Positions 18,311 through 27,549 of a stretch of 64,000 bases of DNA are shown in pieces (positions within the stretch are counted from its first letter, which is position 1; each line of letters opens with the position of its first letter). Source of the stretch: Scybalomonas sp905214925 (GTDB lineage Bacteria > Bacillota > Clostridia > Lachnospirales > Lachnospiraceae); assembly GCA_905214925.1 (NCBI GenBank), contig CAJMOB010000005.1:62001-126000 (forward strand). Direction: 5' to 3'. The position numbers were made by a program, and so were the translations under genes. The notes under the pieces are model-generated. The model saw only the letters and a program-made list of their open reading frames with translations, was not told the DNA's origin and did not search any database.

Positions 18311-19348
18311 TTACTCTGTTTCCTCATAGAATACTTGAAGAATCATTTCATAGAGTTTTTCATCATTCACTTGATACTCATCAAATACCTTTCCTTCCAT
18401 TCCCTCTCCTGGAATTGTAAATGACTCTTTCTCACTACCACTTGATGCATCTTCCATAATTTTGACAAATTGATCTGTCCCCATGTTTGTAACCATATAA
18501 TTTTGTAAATCTATATACAAATCGCTAATAAATCCTGGATTTTCATTAAATGTCTCAATGGCACGTGACTCATAGGCATCTAAAAATACTTTTTGTCGAT
18601 TTAAACGTGTAATAGCGCTTTGACTTTGCGTAATATCTCGGTATCTTACAAAAGTCTCAATATTATTTTCATTCAATATTACTTTTTGTCCTTCTTGAAA
18701 TTCTGGATTCACTTGTTCTAAACTGTCATCTGGAACAGTAATCGGGATTCCTCCAACTGCTTTTGCAAGAAGTGGTAATCCGTCTAAATTTAATGCACAA
18801 TATCCTTGTATGGGTACCTGATATAATAAATTGGATACCGCTGTTTTTGCTAATTCACAGCTTTGTCTACCACCATCTCCAAAAGCATAAGCTAAGCTGA
18901 TGTGATCCGTACTCATCCCAAGACTATTTCCACTGACATCAAATGTCTCAATTTGTGTCATTGTATCTCTTGGAATAGAAATGATTGTCAAACTATGTTT
19001 CACTCGATCCCATGACAATACGAAAAGAGCATCTGATTGTCCAGCATTTGCCTGCCCTTGACTCGTATCCATCTTTTCTCTAGAATCAATTCCAAGGAAA
19101 AGAAAGTTGCTTAAATGTTCATTGTATTGGTATCGTTTTCCATCATATGTAATTGTATTTTTTTTCGAAATGCTGCTAGTAACCTCTACCTTGCCATTCT
19201 CTTCTACTGGTGCTTTTACTTCCTTTTGTCTTGGAATAAATAAAAAATAGAAAAGAAATGCTACTAACAGAAGCAGTACTATACCCCCTAATATTTTGAT
19301 CCTATTAGAAGTTTTTTTATCATTTTTCTTTTGGTTGGAATATTTCAT
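18311..19348 (-). CDS. LytR-CpsA-Psr (LCP) family ligase
   Basis: 345 residues. One N-terminal helix (KILGGIVLLLLVAFLFYFLF) precedes the extracellular LCP domain: FLFLGIDSREKMD, ALFVLSWDRVKHSLTIISIP with RDTMTQI, YRDITQSQSAITRLNRQKVF. LCP enzymes move undecaprenyl-linked polymers onto peptidoglycan, so this gene would attach the capsule to the wall. The Arg and Asp residues that hold the pyrophosphate lipid are in place. It follows cpsB closely. Confidence 0.93.
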   Translation of the reverse strand: MKYSNQKKNDKKTSNRIKILGGIVLLLLVAFLFYFLFIPRQKEVKAPVEENGKVEVTSSISKKNTITYDGKRYQYNEHLSNFLFLGIDSREKMDTSQGQANAGQSDALFVLSWDRVKHSLTIISIPRDTMTQIETFDVSGNSLGMSTDHISLAYAFGDGGRQSCELAKTAVSNLLYQVPIQGYCALNLDGLPLLAKAVGGIPITVPDDSLEQVNPEFQEGQKVILNENNIETFVRYRDITQSQSAITRLNRQKVFLDAYESRAIETFNENPGFISDLYIDLQNYMVTNMGTDQFVKIMEDASSGSEKESFTIPGEGMEGKVFDEYQVNDEKLYEMILQVFYEETE

Positions 19349-19363
19349 TTTGTTATTCCTTTT

Positions 19364-20089
19364 CTATATTTTTTCATTTTGTAAAATTTTCTCTGCATTT
19401 TCATATAAAATCTTATTTAAGTATGTTTGATCTAAATGTTTCTTCATCCATACTAATGCCTCAGATGCCATAGGTCTACGAGTTCTTGGACTATGCATAT
19501 CAGTGGCCATAAAATGAACATTTCCTTCTTTTAGCATCCTCTTGCACCATCGCGAAATTTCTGCATACCATTTCCCACAAAGTGAATGATAGCTTACTTG
19601 AATATAAGCTCCTGCTTCTATTAACTCCTCAACTTTTCCTTTTTCTCTTAACTCGCCATAGCGTTCTACATGAGCTAATATTGGACAGTATTGGTTCATT
19701 GTCATCTCTCGCACAACGCGGTATATAATAGAATAAGGTACCTGAGGATGGAACTCTAACAGAACATAATCACTTCCTGCCATAGTCAACAACTCACCTT
19801 GGCTTAGCTTCTCTATAATATCTTCTCCATAAAAAATCTCCTGTCCAGGATAGACAGTTATTTCTTTTCCTATGGTTTTCCAAATGTTTTCCTGAACCTC
19901 CTGACACAATTGAAGTATCATTTTAGGATTGTCATTTAGAAATTGCCTTGAAAAATGTGGAGTTACAATAAAACGTCCAATGCCTTGTTCCTCTGCCATT
20001 CGAACCATCTCTAAAGTCTCTTCCATCGAAGACGACCCATCATCAATTCCCGGTAATATATGGCAATGTATGTCAAAAATATTTCTCAT
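19364..20089 (-). CDS. cpsB: CpsB/YwqE-type protein-tyrosine phosphatase (PHP fold)
   Basis: 241 residues. Metal-binding motifs of the PHP family are present: FDIHCHILPGIDDGS, GRFIVTPHF, GQEIFYGEDI, ILAHVERYGEL and MATDMHSPRTRRP. It removes phosphate from the tyrosine-rich tail of the BY-kinase encoded two genes upstream, which cycles capsule polymerisation. Ribosome site AAGGAAT is before ATG 20089. It ends 15 bases before the LCP gene starts. Confidence 0.95.
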   Translation of the reverse strand: MRNIFDIHCHILPGIDDGSSSMEETLEMVRMAEEQGIGRFIVTPHFSRQFLNDNPKMILQLCQEVQENIWKTIGKEITVYPGQEIFYGEDIIEKLSQGELLTMAGSDYVLLEFHPQVPYSIIYRVVREMTMNQYCPILAHVERYGELREKGKVEELIEAGAYIQVSYHSLCGKWYAEISRWCKRMLKEGNVHFMATDMHSPRTRRPMASEALVWMKKHLDQTYLNKILYENAEKILQNEKI

Positions 20090-20093
20090 GGCC

Positions 20094-20927
20094 CTATTCC
20101 TTTATAATATATTCCAGTTCTACTAATTTCTCATAAATCATATCTGCAATCTTCTTTTGTCCATTATAAGAAGCTACTGCATTTGGTAAAGCTGCTTTTA
20201 ATCCACTCATATAATGTTCTCCCCATCTCTTTTGCATCTCTTCATCATAGTTTTCTTGACTCACTAAGCCATTAGCAGGAGGAATTCCAACAATAAGAAA
20301 CTTCTCCTTATTTTCTTCAAAAGTATCCAATATCTTTTGCTGTTGTTCCATCAATTCTTCTACATCGTTATTCCATCCACCATAATACCCCATAAAAATA
20401 ATTGGAATATCATCTTTATCCTCTCTTATCAGTTCTTCTTCTGTAAAATCTCGAATTCCCACCTCTGTTATTGGAGGAGTGGCATTTCCTGCTGCCTCTT
20501 GATGACTTGTTACATAGTCTTCTAATACATCATCAGAAACACCTGCCATCTTCATGACAGATAAAGTACTACCTCCACCTAATGTTTTACTTTTTACATT
20601 GATATCATACGCATTCTCTTCTAAAATCTCTTGCAAAACGGCTGGATAAGAATAAGTAACAGCATCTGATTTTTTCAAGAATTCATCCCCCCAACAAGAG
20701 ATTCCTGTAACATTTGTAACACTAGCTTTTGTCGTTTCTTTTCTCTCTAGAGACACATTTTGTTCTTTATTTTTATTTCTTCGTTCTTGGGCTACCATTT
20801 CCAAGTCTTTTCGTTCTGCGCCTTCACTTCTTTTATTTTCAACTAGGAAGAATATTAATACTAAAAATAAAAGCACGCATAATACAATGAGCAAAAAGTT
20901 CCATAATACTGAATTCTTTCTCTTCAT
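20094..20927 (-). CDS. Membrane-anchored SGNH-fold protein lacking catalytic residues
   Basis: 277 residues from Met at 20927, which has the better spacing to the AGGGGG site than the Met two codons earlier. One N-terminal helix anchors it and the rest is outside. The fold is suggested by GISCWGDEFLKK, where family members have CWGDSLTAG, by IIFMGYYGGWNNDVEELMEQ (usual GTNGGWN) and by the final SYNGQKKIADMIYEKL (usual DGVHFN...GY). The nucleophile Ser is Glu, the TN of block III is YY, and the last block has no DxxH. It therefore looks like a non-catalytic relative, perhaps a binding or scaffold protein of the capsule machine between kinase and phosphatase. Confidence 0.7.
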   Translation of the reverse strand: MKRKNSVLWNFLLIVLCVLLFLVLIFFLVENKRSEGAERKDLEMVAQERRNKNKEQNVSLERKETTKASVTNVTGISCWGDEFLKKSDAVTYSYPAVLQEILEENAYDINVKSKTLGGGSTLSVMKMAGVSDDVLEDYVTSHQEAAGNATPPITEVGIRDFTEEELIREDKDDIPIIFMGYYGGWNNDVEELMEQQQKILDTFEENKEKFLIVGIPPANGLVSQENYDEEMQKRWGEHYMSGLKAALPNAVASYNGQKKIADMIYEKLVELEYIIKE

Positions 20928-20947
20928 ATCCATTCCCCCTTTTATTT

Positions 20948-21649
20948 TTAATCCTCACTCTTCTTGTAATAACTACCATATTTACCATAATAATAGGAAT
21001 AATACTTATCCTTCTTTGTATCAACTTTATTTAATACCGCGCCCAAAATCCTACAACCACTTTTATTCAACTGGTCTTTCGCTTTTTTTGCTACTTTATA
21101 ACTAACTGCGCCACTTTCTATTACTAAAATGGCCCCATCACATTTTTGCGCTACCACAGCCGCATCAATTAAATTTCCAATTGGAGGCGTATCCAAAAGT
21201 ATATAATCATACCTCATTTTTAATTCCTCTAACATTTCTCCAAATATACTCTCTCCTAAGAGTTCTGATGGATTTGGAGCAACTGGACCAGCAAAAATTA
21301 TATCTAAATTTTGAAAATTGGTTTCATAAATAATCAATTGCTTCTCTACCTGTCCGCTTAAATATTGCGTCAATCCTTTTACTTTTTTACGAATCCCATA
21401 TCGTGTAACATAGACTGACTTTCTAATATCTGCATCAACTAACAATACTCTTTTCCCTGCATTTCCTATTTCTCTTGCAAGGCTAAGTGCAATATCACTT
21501 TTTCCTTCATTAGGATAACAGCTAGTAAACATGACCATCTGGACTTGTTTGCCCATAAATAATAGATTGGTACGAAGTGTTTTAATCGCTTCTTCATAAA
21601 AATAATCCGATTTTTTTGGATCGTGCATTTCTACTCTTAGTTCCATCAC
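20948..21649 (-). CDS. cpsD: Bacterial tyrosine kinase of capsule synthesis (CpsD/YwqD-like)
   Basis: 233 residues. Walker A SCYPNEGKSDIALSLAREIG, Walker A' VLLVDADIRKS and Walker B YILLDTPPIGNLIDA define a BY-kinase catalytic domain. The C-terminus YYSYYYGKYGSYYKK is the autophosphorylated Tyr cluster. It pairs with the chain-length membrane protein whose stop it overlaps by four bases, and its phosphorylation state, reset by CpsB, controls polymer length. Confidence 0.96.
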   Translation of the reverse strand: MMELRVEMHDPKKSDYFYEEAIKTLRTNLLFMGKQVQMVMFTSCYPNEGKSDIALSLAREIGNAGKRVLLVDADIRKSVYVTRYGIRKKVKGLTQYLSGQVEKQLIIYETNFQNLDIIFAGPVAPNPSELLGESIFGEMLEELKMRYDYILLDTPPIGNLIDAAVVAQKCDGAILVIESGAVSYKVAKKAKDQLNKSGCRILGAVLNKVDTKKDKYYSYYYGKYGSYYKKSED

Positions 21650-22389
21650 TTATTCCCCTTCTTTTTCCTCTTTGTTTTTCTTCCATTCTTACCTCGAAAG
21701 TTAATATAATCTTTTCTATCTGGAACTACTGCCAAAGTAGAAAGTTCTAAATATTTTATAATATCATCTTCTGTTTTAATCGTATCATTTAAAACTTCCA
21801 AAATAACAATAACGGCAATGCAACCCATTGCTCCAATTAAGATACTAATTAAGACAATTTTTATCATATTCGGACTTGTCCGCTCAGTTGGTATCTCACC
21901 TTCCTCAATAATCTTAGGAGGAACTACTTCCATTTTATCTCCAATATAGGCGGAAGATACATTTGCCAACTCATCTACAATATCTTTGGCTAAAACAGGA
22001 TCAGAACTTTCTACAGAAATTTCCAATATTCTTGTATCACTTGGATTCGTAATAGTAATGTCTTCTCTTAAATCCTTATACTCCATATCTAATCCTAAGT
22101 TATCAATAACTGATTGCAACACAGGACGACTGTTAATTAAAACCGTATAATCCTTTGTTAACTGTGCTCCTAACTGAAGATCTGCCAAAGAAGACAAGGT
22201 TGTCTCTTTTGTTAAAACAAGCATATTAGAGACAGAAGTATAAATTGGTGTTATAAATATTTTTGTCCATATAGAAGCAAGACATCCACTTAAAAGACCA
22301 ATTGCTAAAATCAAAAAAAATTTGCGTTTAATCGCAAAAAAAACCTCTCTCAAATCGATTTCAATTTCATCTTCTTGTATATTTCCCAT
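21646..22389 (-). CDS. Wzz/CapA-type chain-length and kinase-activating membrane protein
   Basis: 247 residues. Two helices (about 28-48 and 175-197) bracket an outer domain of about 130 residues containing YTSVSNMLVL and the segment SDTRILEISVESSDPVLAKD. The second helix follows a Pro-rich turn (IPTERTSPN), the Wzz signature. A basic tail KNGRKTKRKKKG would contact the kinase. First gene of the capsule operon; AAAGGAAT ribosome site upstream. Confidence 0.94.
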   Translation of the reverse strand: MGNIQEDEIEIDLREVFFAIKRKFFLILAIGLLSGCLASIWTKIFITPIYTSVSNMLVLTKETTLSSLADLQLGAQLTKDYTVLINSRPVLQSVIDNLGLDMEYKDLREDITITNPSDTRILEISVESSDPVLAKDIVDELANVSSAYIGDKMEVVPPKIIEEGEIPTERTSPNMIKIVLISILIGAMGCIAVIVILEVLNDTIKTEDDIIKYLELSTLAVVPDRKDYINFRGKNGRKTKRKKKGNK

Positions 22390-23289
22390 AACTTTATTCC
22401 TTTACTATATTTTTTCATTTTTAGAATAAATTCTCTTTTTCTAATCTTTCCATTTATTATACCATCTTCAGAACAAATTGCATATTATATACAATTTATA
22501 ACGTTCGTTCCCCTATAGCAATGTATCATAAATATTTTCCTTATAACTCCCCACTCACTCCTTCAATTTATTATGAATAACACTTATTTTACAAAATAAT
22601 ATTAATTATATTGTTTATTATTTTTTTTGCAAAAAAACATACTTTAAACACAAATATTTATATTTGTATTTTATTTTTATACATTAGAACAAAAAACCAT
22701 TTACATATGCATCTCATTATTTATACAAATATAATGTATTTAAGAAAATAATCCTTTTTTTAATTTTTTAGATCAATTTTATTGTCTTCTATCAATAAAC
22801 TGTTTCTTATATATTAATTTATGCAAATAAAAATTATAAACTTCGTAAAGTTACAACTAAATTATATATCGAAACACAATATTCGTCAACTATAAACAGA
22901 ATATTTACAATAAATATAAAAAATAATGTAAATGATAATTTTATTATGATTTTTTGCACTAATTAATTTTAAAAAAACTTTAACAAAAATATACTATCCA
23001 AATTATATAAACTAAAATTCAAAGGATGTATGATTTTGTTAAAGTTTCAATCTAATTGTATTATTTTTATCTCTGAGATGAACAATTTCATCTAGAACCG
23101 ATATTGAGGAAAAATTTTATTGTCTTTTAGTAAGGCTTATTACAAAAATATTTGATTATAATGTTTGTTTACTATTATATTTACTCTCTTTTTTGTTATT
23201 TGCTGTCTTCAATAATTTATAGTACTCTATTTTATTTAAGCTTTTTCATTTTTAAAAATAAATGCTTTTGACACTTAACACTTTTTATT
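22390..23289. other. 0.9-kb AT-rich leader/spacer upstream of the capsule operon
   Basis: No convincing open frame on either strand. The base composition is far more AT-rich than the flanks, with long A and T runs from 22560 to 23000. On the minus strand, TATAAT-like hexamers near 22460 and 22490 could form the capsule promoter, but neither has a good -35 at 17 bases. A long leader before a capsule operon may hold regulatory RNA or protein-binding sites. I see no recognised riboswitch or JUMPstart-like element. Confidence 0.5.
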
Positions 23290-23383
23290 TTAAGATGCGT
23301 TAAAGACATACACGTTAATTTCTTTTATCACTTCGTTAAAATCTCTTCCTTCTTTTGCAATTAAAGATGGATTAGTTGTAGTA
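23290..23383 (-). pseudogene. Transaldolase (fructose-6-phosphate aldolase family) N-terminal relic
   Basis: About 30 codons read TTTTNPSLIAKEGRDFNEVI and KEINVYVFNAS, then stop at 23290. TTNPSLIAKEGRDF is the near-invariant N-terminal motif of the small transaldolase/TalC family. Upstream the frame is not open and the catalytic Lys region is absent. It lies downstream of xylB, so the sugar operon probably once ended with a transaldolase gene. Confidence 0.75.
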
Positions 23384-23495
23384 GTATGCAGTTTCTATGA
23401 TTCTTTTTTCTCTCTCTAGATTATCCAATATGCCAATGTGATATCCCTTATAGCTCCTAATGAACTTACCTATCTTCTCATAGTTTCTATTCTTT

Positions 23496-24968
23496 TTATT
23501 CCGATAATACTTGAAATACTGGTTTTAATGCAGGATAGATCTGTTTAAATTTCTGATAGCGTTCTTCGTATTTTTTCACTAGCTCTTGTTCTGGTTCAAT
23601 CGTTTCCACTACTGTTACAAACTGACCAACAGCAGATTCTACATCTTCATATTCCCCGCATCCAACTGCAGCTAAAATCGCTCCTCCAAGGGCTGGTCCT
23701 TGTTCGCTTTCAATGACTTCCACTTTTAAATTTAAAATATTTGCCACCATCTTCTTCCAAAGGGAACTTTTTGCACCACCACCACAGATTTTTGTTCGCT
23801 CAATTTTGATTCCAAGACTTCTTGCAACTTCTAAAGAGTCACGAAGAGCAAAGATAACTCCTTCTAATACCGCCTGTGTCATCTCTTCTCTCGTTGTATC
23901 CATTGTCATTCCAATAAACGTTGCCCTCGCTTTTGGATCGTTATGAGGAGAACGTTCTCCCATAAGGTATGGTAAATAAAAGACTTGATTTTCTCCTAGC
24001 TTTTCAATCCCTTCTTGCTCTTTATCAAAATCTACCGTTTTTAAAATTTCTTCCATCCACCATTTATTACAAGAAGCTGCACTTAACATACAGCCCATTA
24101 AATGATAATGTCCATCAGCATGGGCAAAGGAATGAAGGGCATTATGGGGATCCACTTTAAATTGTTTGCTAGAAATAAAAATAGTACCACTTGTTCCAAG
24201 GGAAATATTACAGTTTCCTTCTCCAACCGTTCCCGTTCCAATGGCGGCGGCGGCATTATCTCCAGCACCTGCAATGACCTTTACCGTGGCAGACAGTCCT
24301 AATTCTTTTGCAACTTCTTCTTTTAACGTTCCGACAACGTCATAGCTTTCATAAAGAGTTGGTAACTGTTCTTCTGTAATCCCACAAAAATCCATCATTT
24401 CCTTTGACCAACATTTATGCTCTACATCCAGTAATAACATTCCTGAAGCGTCGGAATAGTCACTACAAAACGCTCCTGATAAACGATACGCTAAATAATC
24501 TTTTGGAAGCATAATCTTTTTGATCTTTGCAAATCTTTCTGGTTCATTTTCTTTCATCCATAAAATTTTCGGAGCGGTAAATCCAGTAAAAGCAATATTC
24601 GCCGTATAATTAGAAAGAGTTTCCTTTCCGACTACCTCATTTAAATAATTGGTTTCTTTTGTAGAACGGCTATCATTCCAAAGAATCGCTGGACGAATGA
24701 CTTGATCCTTTTCATCTAATGTTACAAGTCCATGCATCTGTCCACCAAAACTAATGCCTGCAATTTTGTCTTTTTCAAAATCCGCTACCAATTCCTTTAA
24801 TCCTTCCATAGTCTTTTCATACCAGTCTTCTGGATTTTGTTCGGACCAACTTGGATGAGGAAAAGAAAGAGGATATTCTTTCGAGACAATATTTTTAATT
24901 GTTCCTGTTTCATCCATTAATAATAATTTTACTGCTGATGTTCCTAAATCAACACCAATATATAACAT
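23496..24968 (-). CDS. xylB: Xylulokinase-like FGGY sugar kinase
   Basis: 490 residues. I start at ATG 24968 because the Met five codons earlier has the GGAGGTG ribosome site within its own codons. FGGY features: MLYIGVDLGTSAVKLLLMDE, FGGQMHGLVTLDEKDQVIRP, ILWNDSRSTKE, ISLGTSGTIFISSK, GGGAKSSLWKKMVANIL. It phosphorylates D-xylulose or a related ketose. The neighbouring isomerase is of the fucose type rather than XylA, so the natural substrate may be another ketopentose or a ketohexose. It is preceded by a repeat element and terminator, so it may have its own promoter. Confidence 0.9.
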   Translation of the reverse strand: MLYIGVDLGTSAVKLLLMDETGTIKNIVSKEYPLSFPHPSWSEQNPEDWYEKTMEGLKELVADFEKDKIAGISFGGQMHGLVTLDEKDQVIRPAILWNDSRSTKETNYLNEVVGKETLSNYTANIAFTGFTAPKILWMKENEPERFAKIKKIMLPKDYLAYRLSGAFCSDYSDASGMLLLDVEHKCWSKEMMDFCGITEEQLPTLYESYDVVGTLKEEVAKELGLSATVKVIAGAGDNAAAAIGTGTVGEGNCNISLGTSGTIFISSKQFKVDPHNALHSFAHADGHYHLMGCMLSAASCNKWWMEEILKTVDFDKEQEGIEKLGENQVFYLPYLMGERSPHNDPKARATFIGMTMDTTREEMTQAVLEGVIFALRDSLEVARSLGIKIERTKICGGGAKSSLWKKMVANILNLKVEVIESEQGPALGGAILAAVGCGEYEDVESAVGQFVTVVETIEPEQELVKKYEERYQKFKQIYPALKPVFQVLSE

Positions 24969-25031
24969 AAGGTGCACCTCCACTTTTTACTTTTCTCTTA
25001 TACTAACAATGAATCATTACCCTATAAATTA

Positions 25032-25106
25032 GCTTCTCATGTTCGCAGACAGTCGCCATATGTGAGCATACATGCTCTCCCATAGCTCGTTGTCTTTGCG
25101 TAAATG
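25032..25106 (+). repeat. R1 dispersed palindromic repeat, copy A
   Basis: Runs from GCTTCTCATGTTCGCAGAC to TTTGCGTAAATGA. It is nearly identical over about 75 bases to the reverse complement of 49169-49260, and its ends recur at 57.2 kb, 62.8 kb and 29.6 kb. The core GTCGCCATATGTGAGCAT is part of an inverted repeat. It carries no coding frame. Confidence 0.75.
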
Positions 25107-25109
25107 ATT

Positions 25110-25152
25110 GAGAAAAAGACAGGCTTTTTTATGAAAACCTGCCTTTTTTCCT
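25110..25152 (-). terminator. Rho-independent terminator between the isomerase and xylB
   Basis: AAAAAGACAGG pairs with CCTGCCTTTTTT around an AT-rich loop. T-runs occur on both sides. It follows the stop of the fucose-isomerase-family gene at 25201 and would separate it from xylB. Confidence 0.75.
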
Positions 25153-25200
25153 TCACCCAATATGTAAATTTATTTTCTCCCTAAAAACTCCCATATCCTT

Positions 25201-26694
25201 TTATGCAAATGGATTTTCTGTTTTATAACGAACACCTTTTGGTTGGTTATATCCGATTTCTTCTACATCAACACCAATGTATTTAAATACTTCATATAAT
25301 TCCTTTCCAAAATGTCCAAATGCAACGGCACCATGATGTGGATAATTTCCTTCAATTAATACATGACGGTAAAATCTTCCCATCTCTGGAATCGCAAAGA
25401 CTCCGATAGAACCAAAGGATCTTGTGGCAACTGGAAGAACTTCTCCTTGTGCAATATAAGCCCGAAGTTTATTGTCAGCAGTGCTTTGTAAACGGTAGAA
25501 TGTAATATCTCCTGGAATAATATCTCCTTCTAGTGTTCCTTGTGTCACTTCTTCTGGAAGGGTTCTTGCCATAATCATTTGATATTTCATTTCACAAAAT
25601 GACAATTTGCTTTTTGCTGTATTTCCACAGTGGAATCCCATGAAAGTATCTTTTAATGTATAATCGTATTTTCCTTTAATATCTTCTTCATACATATCTT
25701 TTGGAACCGTATTGTTAATATCAAGAAGAGTTACCGTATCTTGGCTAATTACAGTTCCAATAAATTCGCTTAATGCACCATAAATATCAACTTCACAAGA
25801 AACTGGAATTCCTTGCTCCGTTAATCGGCTGTTTACATAACATGGCACAAATCCAAACTGTGTCTGGAATGCTGGCCAACATTTTCCTGCAATAGCAACA
25901 TATTTACGGTATCCTTTATGTTCTGCCACCCAGTCTTTTAATGTCAATTCATACTGAGCAAGTTTTTCAAGAATCTCTGGCTTTTTATTTCCTTCTCCTA
26001 ATTCTTCTTCCATTTCTTTTACAATAGCAGGAATTCTCTCATCCCCTGCGTGTTTATGAAAAGCTTCGAATAAATCAAGTTCTGAGTTTTCTTCGATTTC
26101 TACGCCTAAGTTATAAAGCTGTTTAATTGGAGCATTACAAGCTAAGAAATTAAGTGGACGTGGTCCAAAGCTAATAATTTTTAAGTCAGAAAGTGCCATA
26201 ACCGCTCTTGCGATTGGGATAAATTCATGCATCATATCCGCACAATCACTAGCATCCCCAACTGGATATTCAGGAATATATGCCTTTACATTGCGAAGTG
26301 CTAAATTGTAGCTTGCATTTAACATTCCACAGTAAGCATCTCCTCTTCCTCCACATAAATTATTTCCTGTTTCTTCTGCTGCTGCAATAAACATTTTAGG
26401 TCCATCGAAATGTTTTGCTAATAATGTTTCAGAAATTTCTGGCCCAAAGTTACCAAGATAAACACAGAGTGCACTGCATCCAGCTTTTTTAATATCTTCT
26501 AATGCCTGTACCATGTGGATTTCGCTTTCTACAATACAAATTGGACATTCATAAATATCTTCTACATCGTATTTCTCTGCATAAGCCTTCACTAAAGCCT
26601 CTCTTCTTGTTACAGAAAGACTTTCTGGGAAACAGTCACGACTCACGGCTACGATACCTAACTTCACTTTTGGCATATTGTCTTTTAAACTCAT
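25201..26694 (-). CDS. L-fucose/L-arabinose isomerase family protein
   Basis: 497 residues, the right length for the COG2407 fucose/arabinose isomerase family. Visible are KLGIVAVSRDCFPESLSVTR, CSALCVYLGNFGPEISETLL and SCEVDIYGALSEFIGTVISQ. The segment TLLDINNTVPKD supplies acidic metal-ligand candidates, and the end YPHHGAVAFGHFGKELYEVF holds conserved His. Aldose-ketose isomerase activity follows from the family; the sugar does not. Ribosome site GGAGGAAT before ATG. The DUF4867 gene lies 38 bases upstream in the same operon. Confidence 0.85.
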   Translation of the reverse strand: MSLKDNMPKVKLGIVAVSRDCFPESLSVTRREALVKAYAEKYDVEDIYECPICIVESEIHMVQALEDIKKAGCSALCVYLGNFGPEISETLLAKHFDGPKMFIAAAEETGNNLCGGRGDAYCGMLNASYNLALRNVKAYIPEYPVGDASDCADMMHEFIPIARAVMALSDLKIISFGPRPLNFLACNAPIKQLYNLGVEIEENSELDLFEAFHKHAGDERIPAIVKEMEEELGEGNKKPEILEKLAQYELTLKDWVAEHKGYRKYVAIAGKCWPAFQTQFGFVPCYVNSRLTEQGIPVSCEVDIYGALSEFIGTVISQDTVTLLDINNTVPKDMYEEDIKGKYDYTLKDTFMGFHCGNTAKSKLSFCEMKYQMIMARTLPEEVTQGTLEGDIIPGDITFYRLQSTADNKLRAYIAQGEVLPVATRSFGSIGVFAIPEMGRFYRHVLIEGNYPHHGAVAFGHFGKELYEVFKYIGVDVEEIGYNQPKGVRYKTENPFA

Positions 26695-26732
26695 TTTGAT
26701 TCCTCCTACTTTTCTCTTCCTTCAACTATTTT

Positions 26733-27350
26733 TTAATCTACCTGAATATTTTCTCCCATTAATCCTTCATAAGCACCTTCTATCTGTGCATCTTTATGAG
26801 CAAGTAACCACTTATTTTGTGCTGTCATCAGTCTTTCTTCTCCTTCTTTTAAAGGGACAAAAGACAATGCTTCATTGGTTCCTTTTGGTAAAATAACAAC
26901 ACAACGGAACCCTTTTTCTCCCGCATTACATGGAGCATAATGAAGTGTTGTTGCATATACTTCAATGGCTGTTCCTGCTGGAACAAAAAATGCTTCCACT
27001 TTTTTTGTATCATACGTCCATTCTTTTGTAATATCCTCTTGTTTTCCAATAAGTAATACTAAGTCTGTTACTGCCACATTTATTTCAGAATTTCTATGAT
27101 ATTCTAATGCGTTTAACTTATGGTTATTTCCATTGCAATATCCAATTTGAATCGGAAGTCCTCCATATCCATATTGTTCGAATTTCTTCGCAACCAAAAG
27201 AGATTCTAATCTCTCATCGGATGGTACATAGATCACATCTTCTGGTAATGGGGTATGTTCCATTTCTTTTCTCAATTCCGTCGTATCATATTGGGTCAAT
27301 ATTTTTCCATATTTACCAAACGCATCATCAAATACACTTTTTAGTTTCAT
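26733..27350 (-). CDS. DUF4867 family protein (cupin-like, sugar operon)
   Basis: 205 residues. PIQIGYCNGNNHKLNALEYH followed by SEINVAVTDLVLLIGK and AFFVPAGTAIEVYATTLHYA match the DUF4867 family. Conserved His in ALEYH and TLHYAPC together with Glu suggest a cupin metal site. Members sit beside sugar isomerases and kinases, so an isomerase or mutarotase role is plausible but unproven. GGAGGAGG ribosome site; the gene opens the operon. Confidence 0.85.
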   Translation of the reverse strand: MKLKSVFDDAFGKYGKILTQYDTTELRKEMEHTPLPEDVIYVPSDERLESLLVAKKFEQYGYGGLPIQIGYCNGNNHKLNALEYHRNSEINVAVTDLVLLIGKQEDITKEWTYDTKKVEAFFVPAGTAIEVYATTLHYAPCNAGEKGFRCVVILPKGTNEALSFVPLKEGEERLMTAQNKWLLAHKDAQIEGAYEGLMGENIQVD

Positions 27351-27549
27351 GCTACCTCCTCCAATTGCCTTTGCTAGTCATAACGGATAAAAATCGATAT
27401 TTATTAGCATATTTTTCATCTATTATAGAACTATATTTTAAAACAATTCATTTTTTATAGATAAAACTTATAATATTTCTATATTTTCTTACATCTTTAT
27501 TTAACATTATTATAGCAAGGAAGGACGTCTTATTCGACCAAAAACTTGG

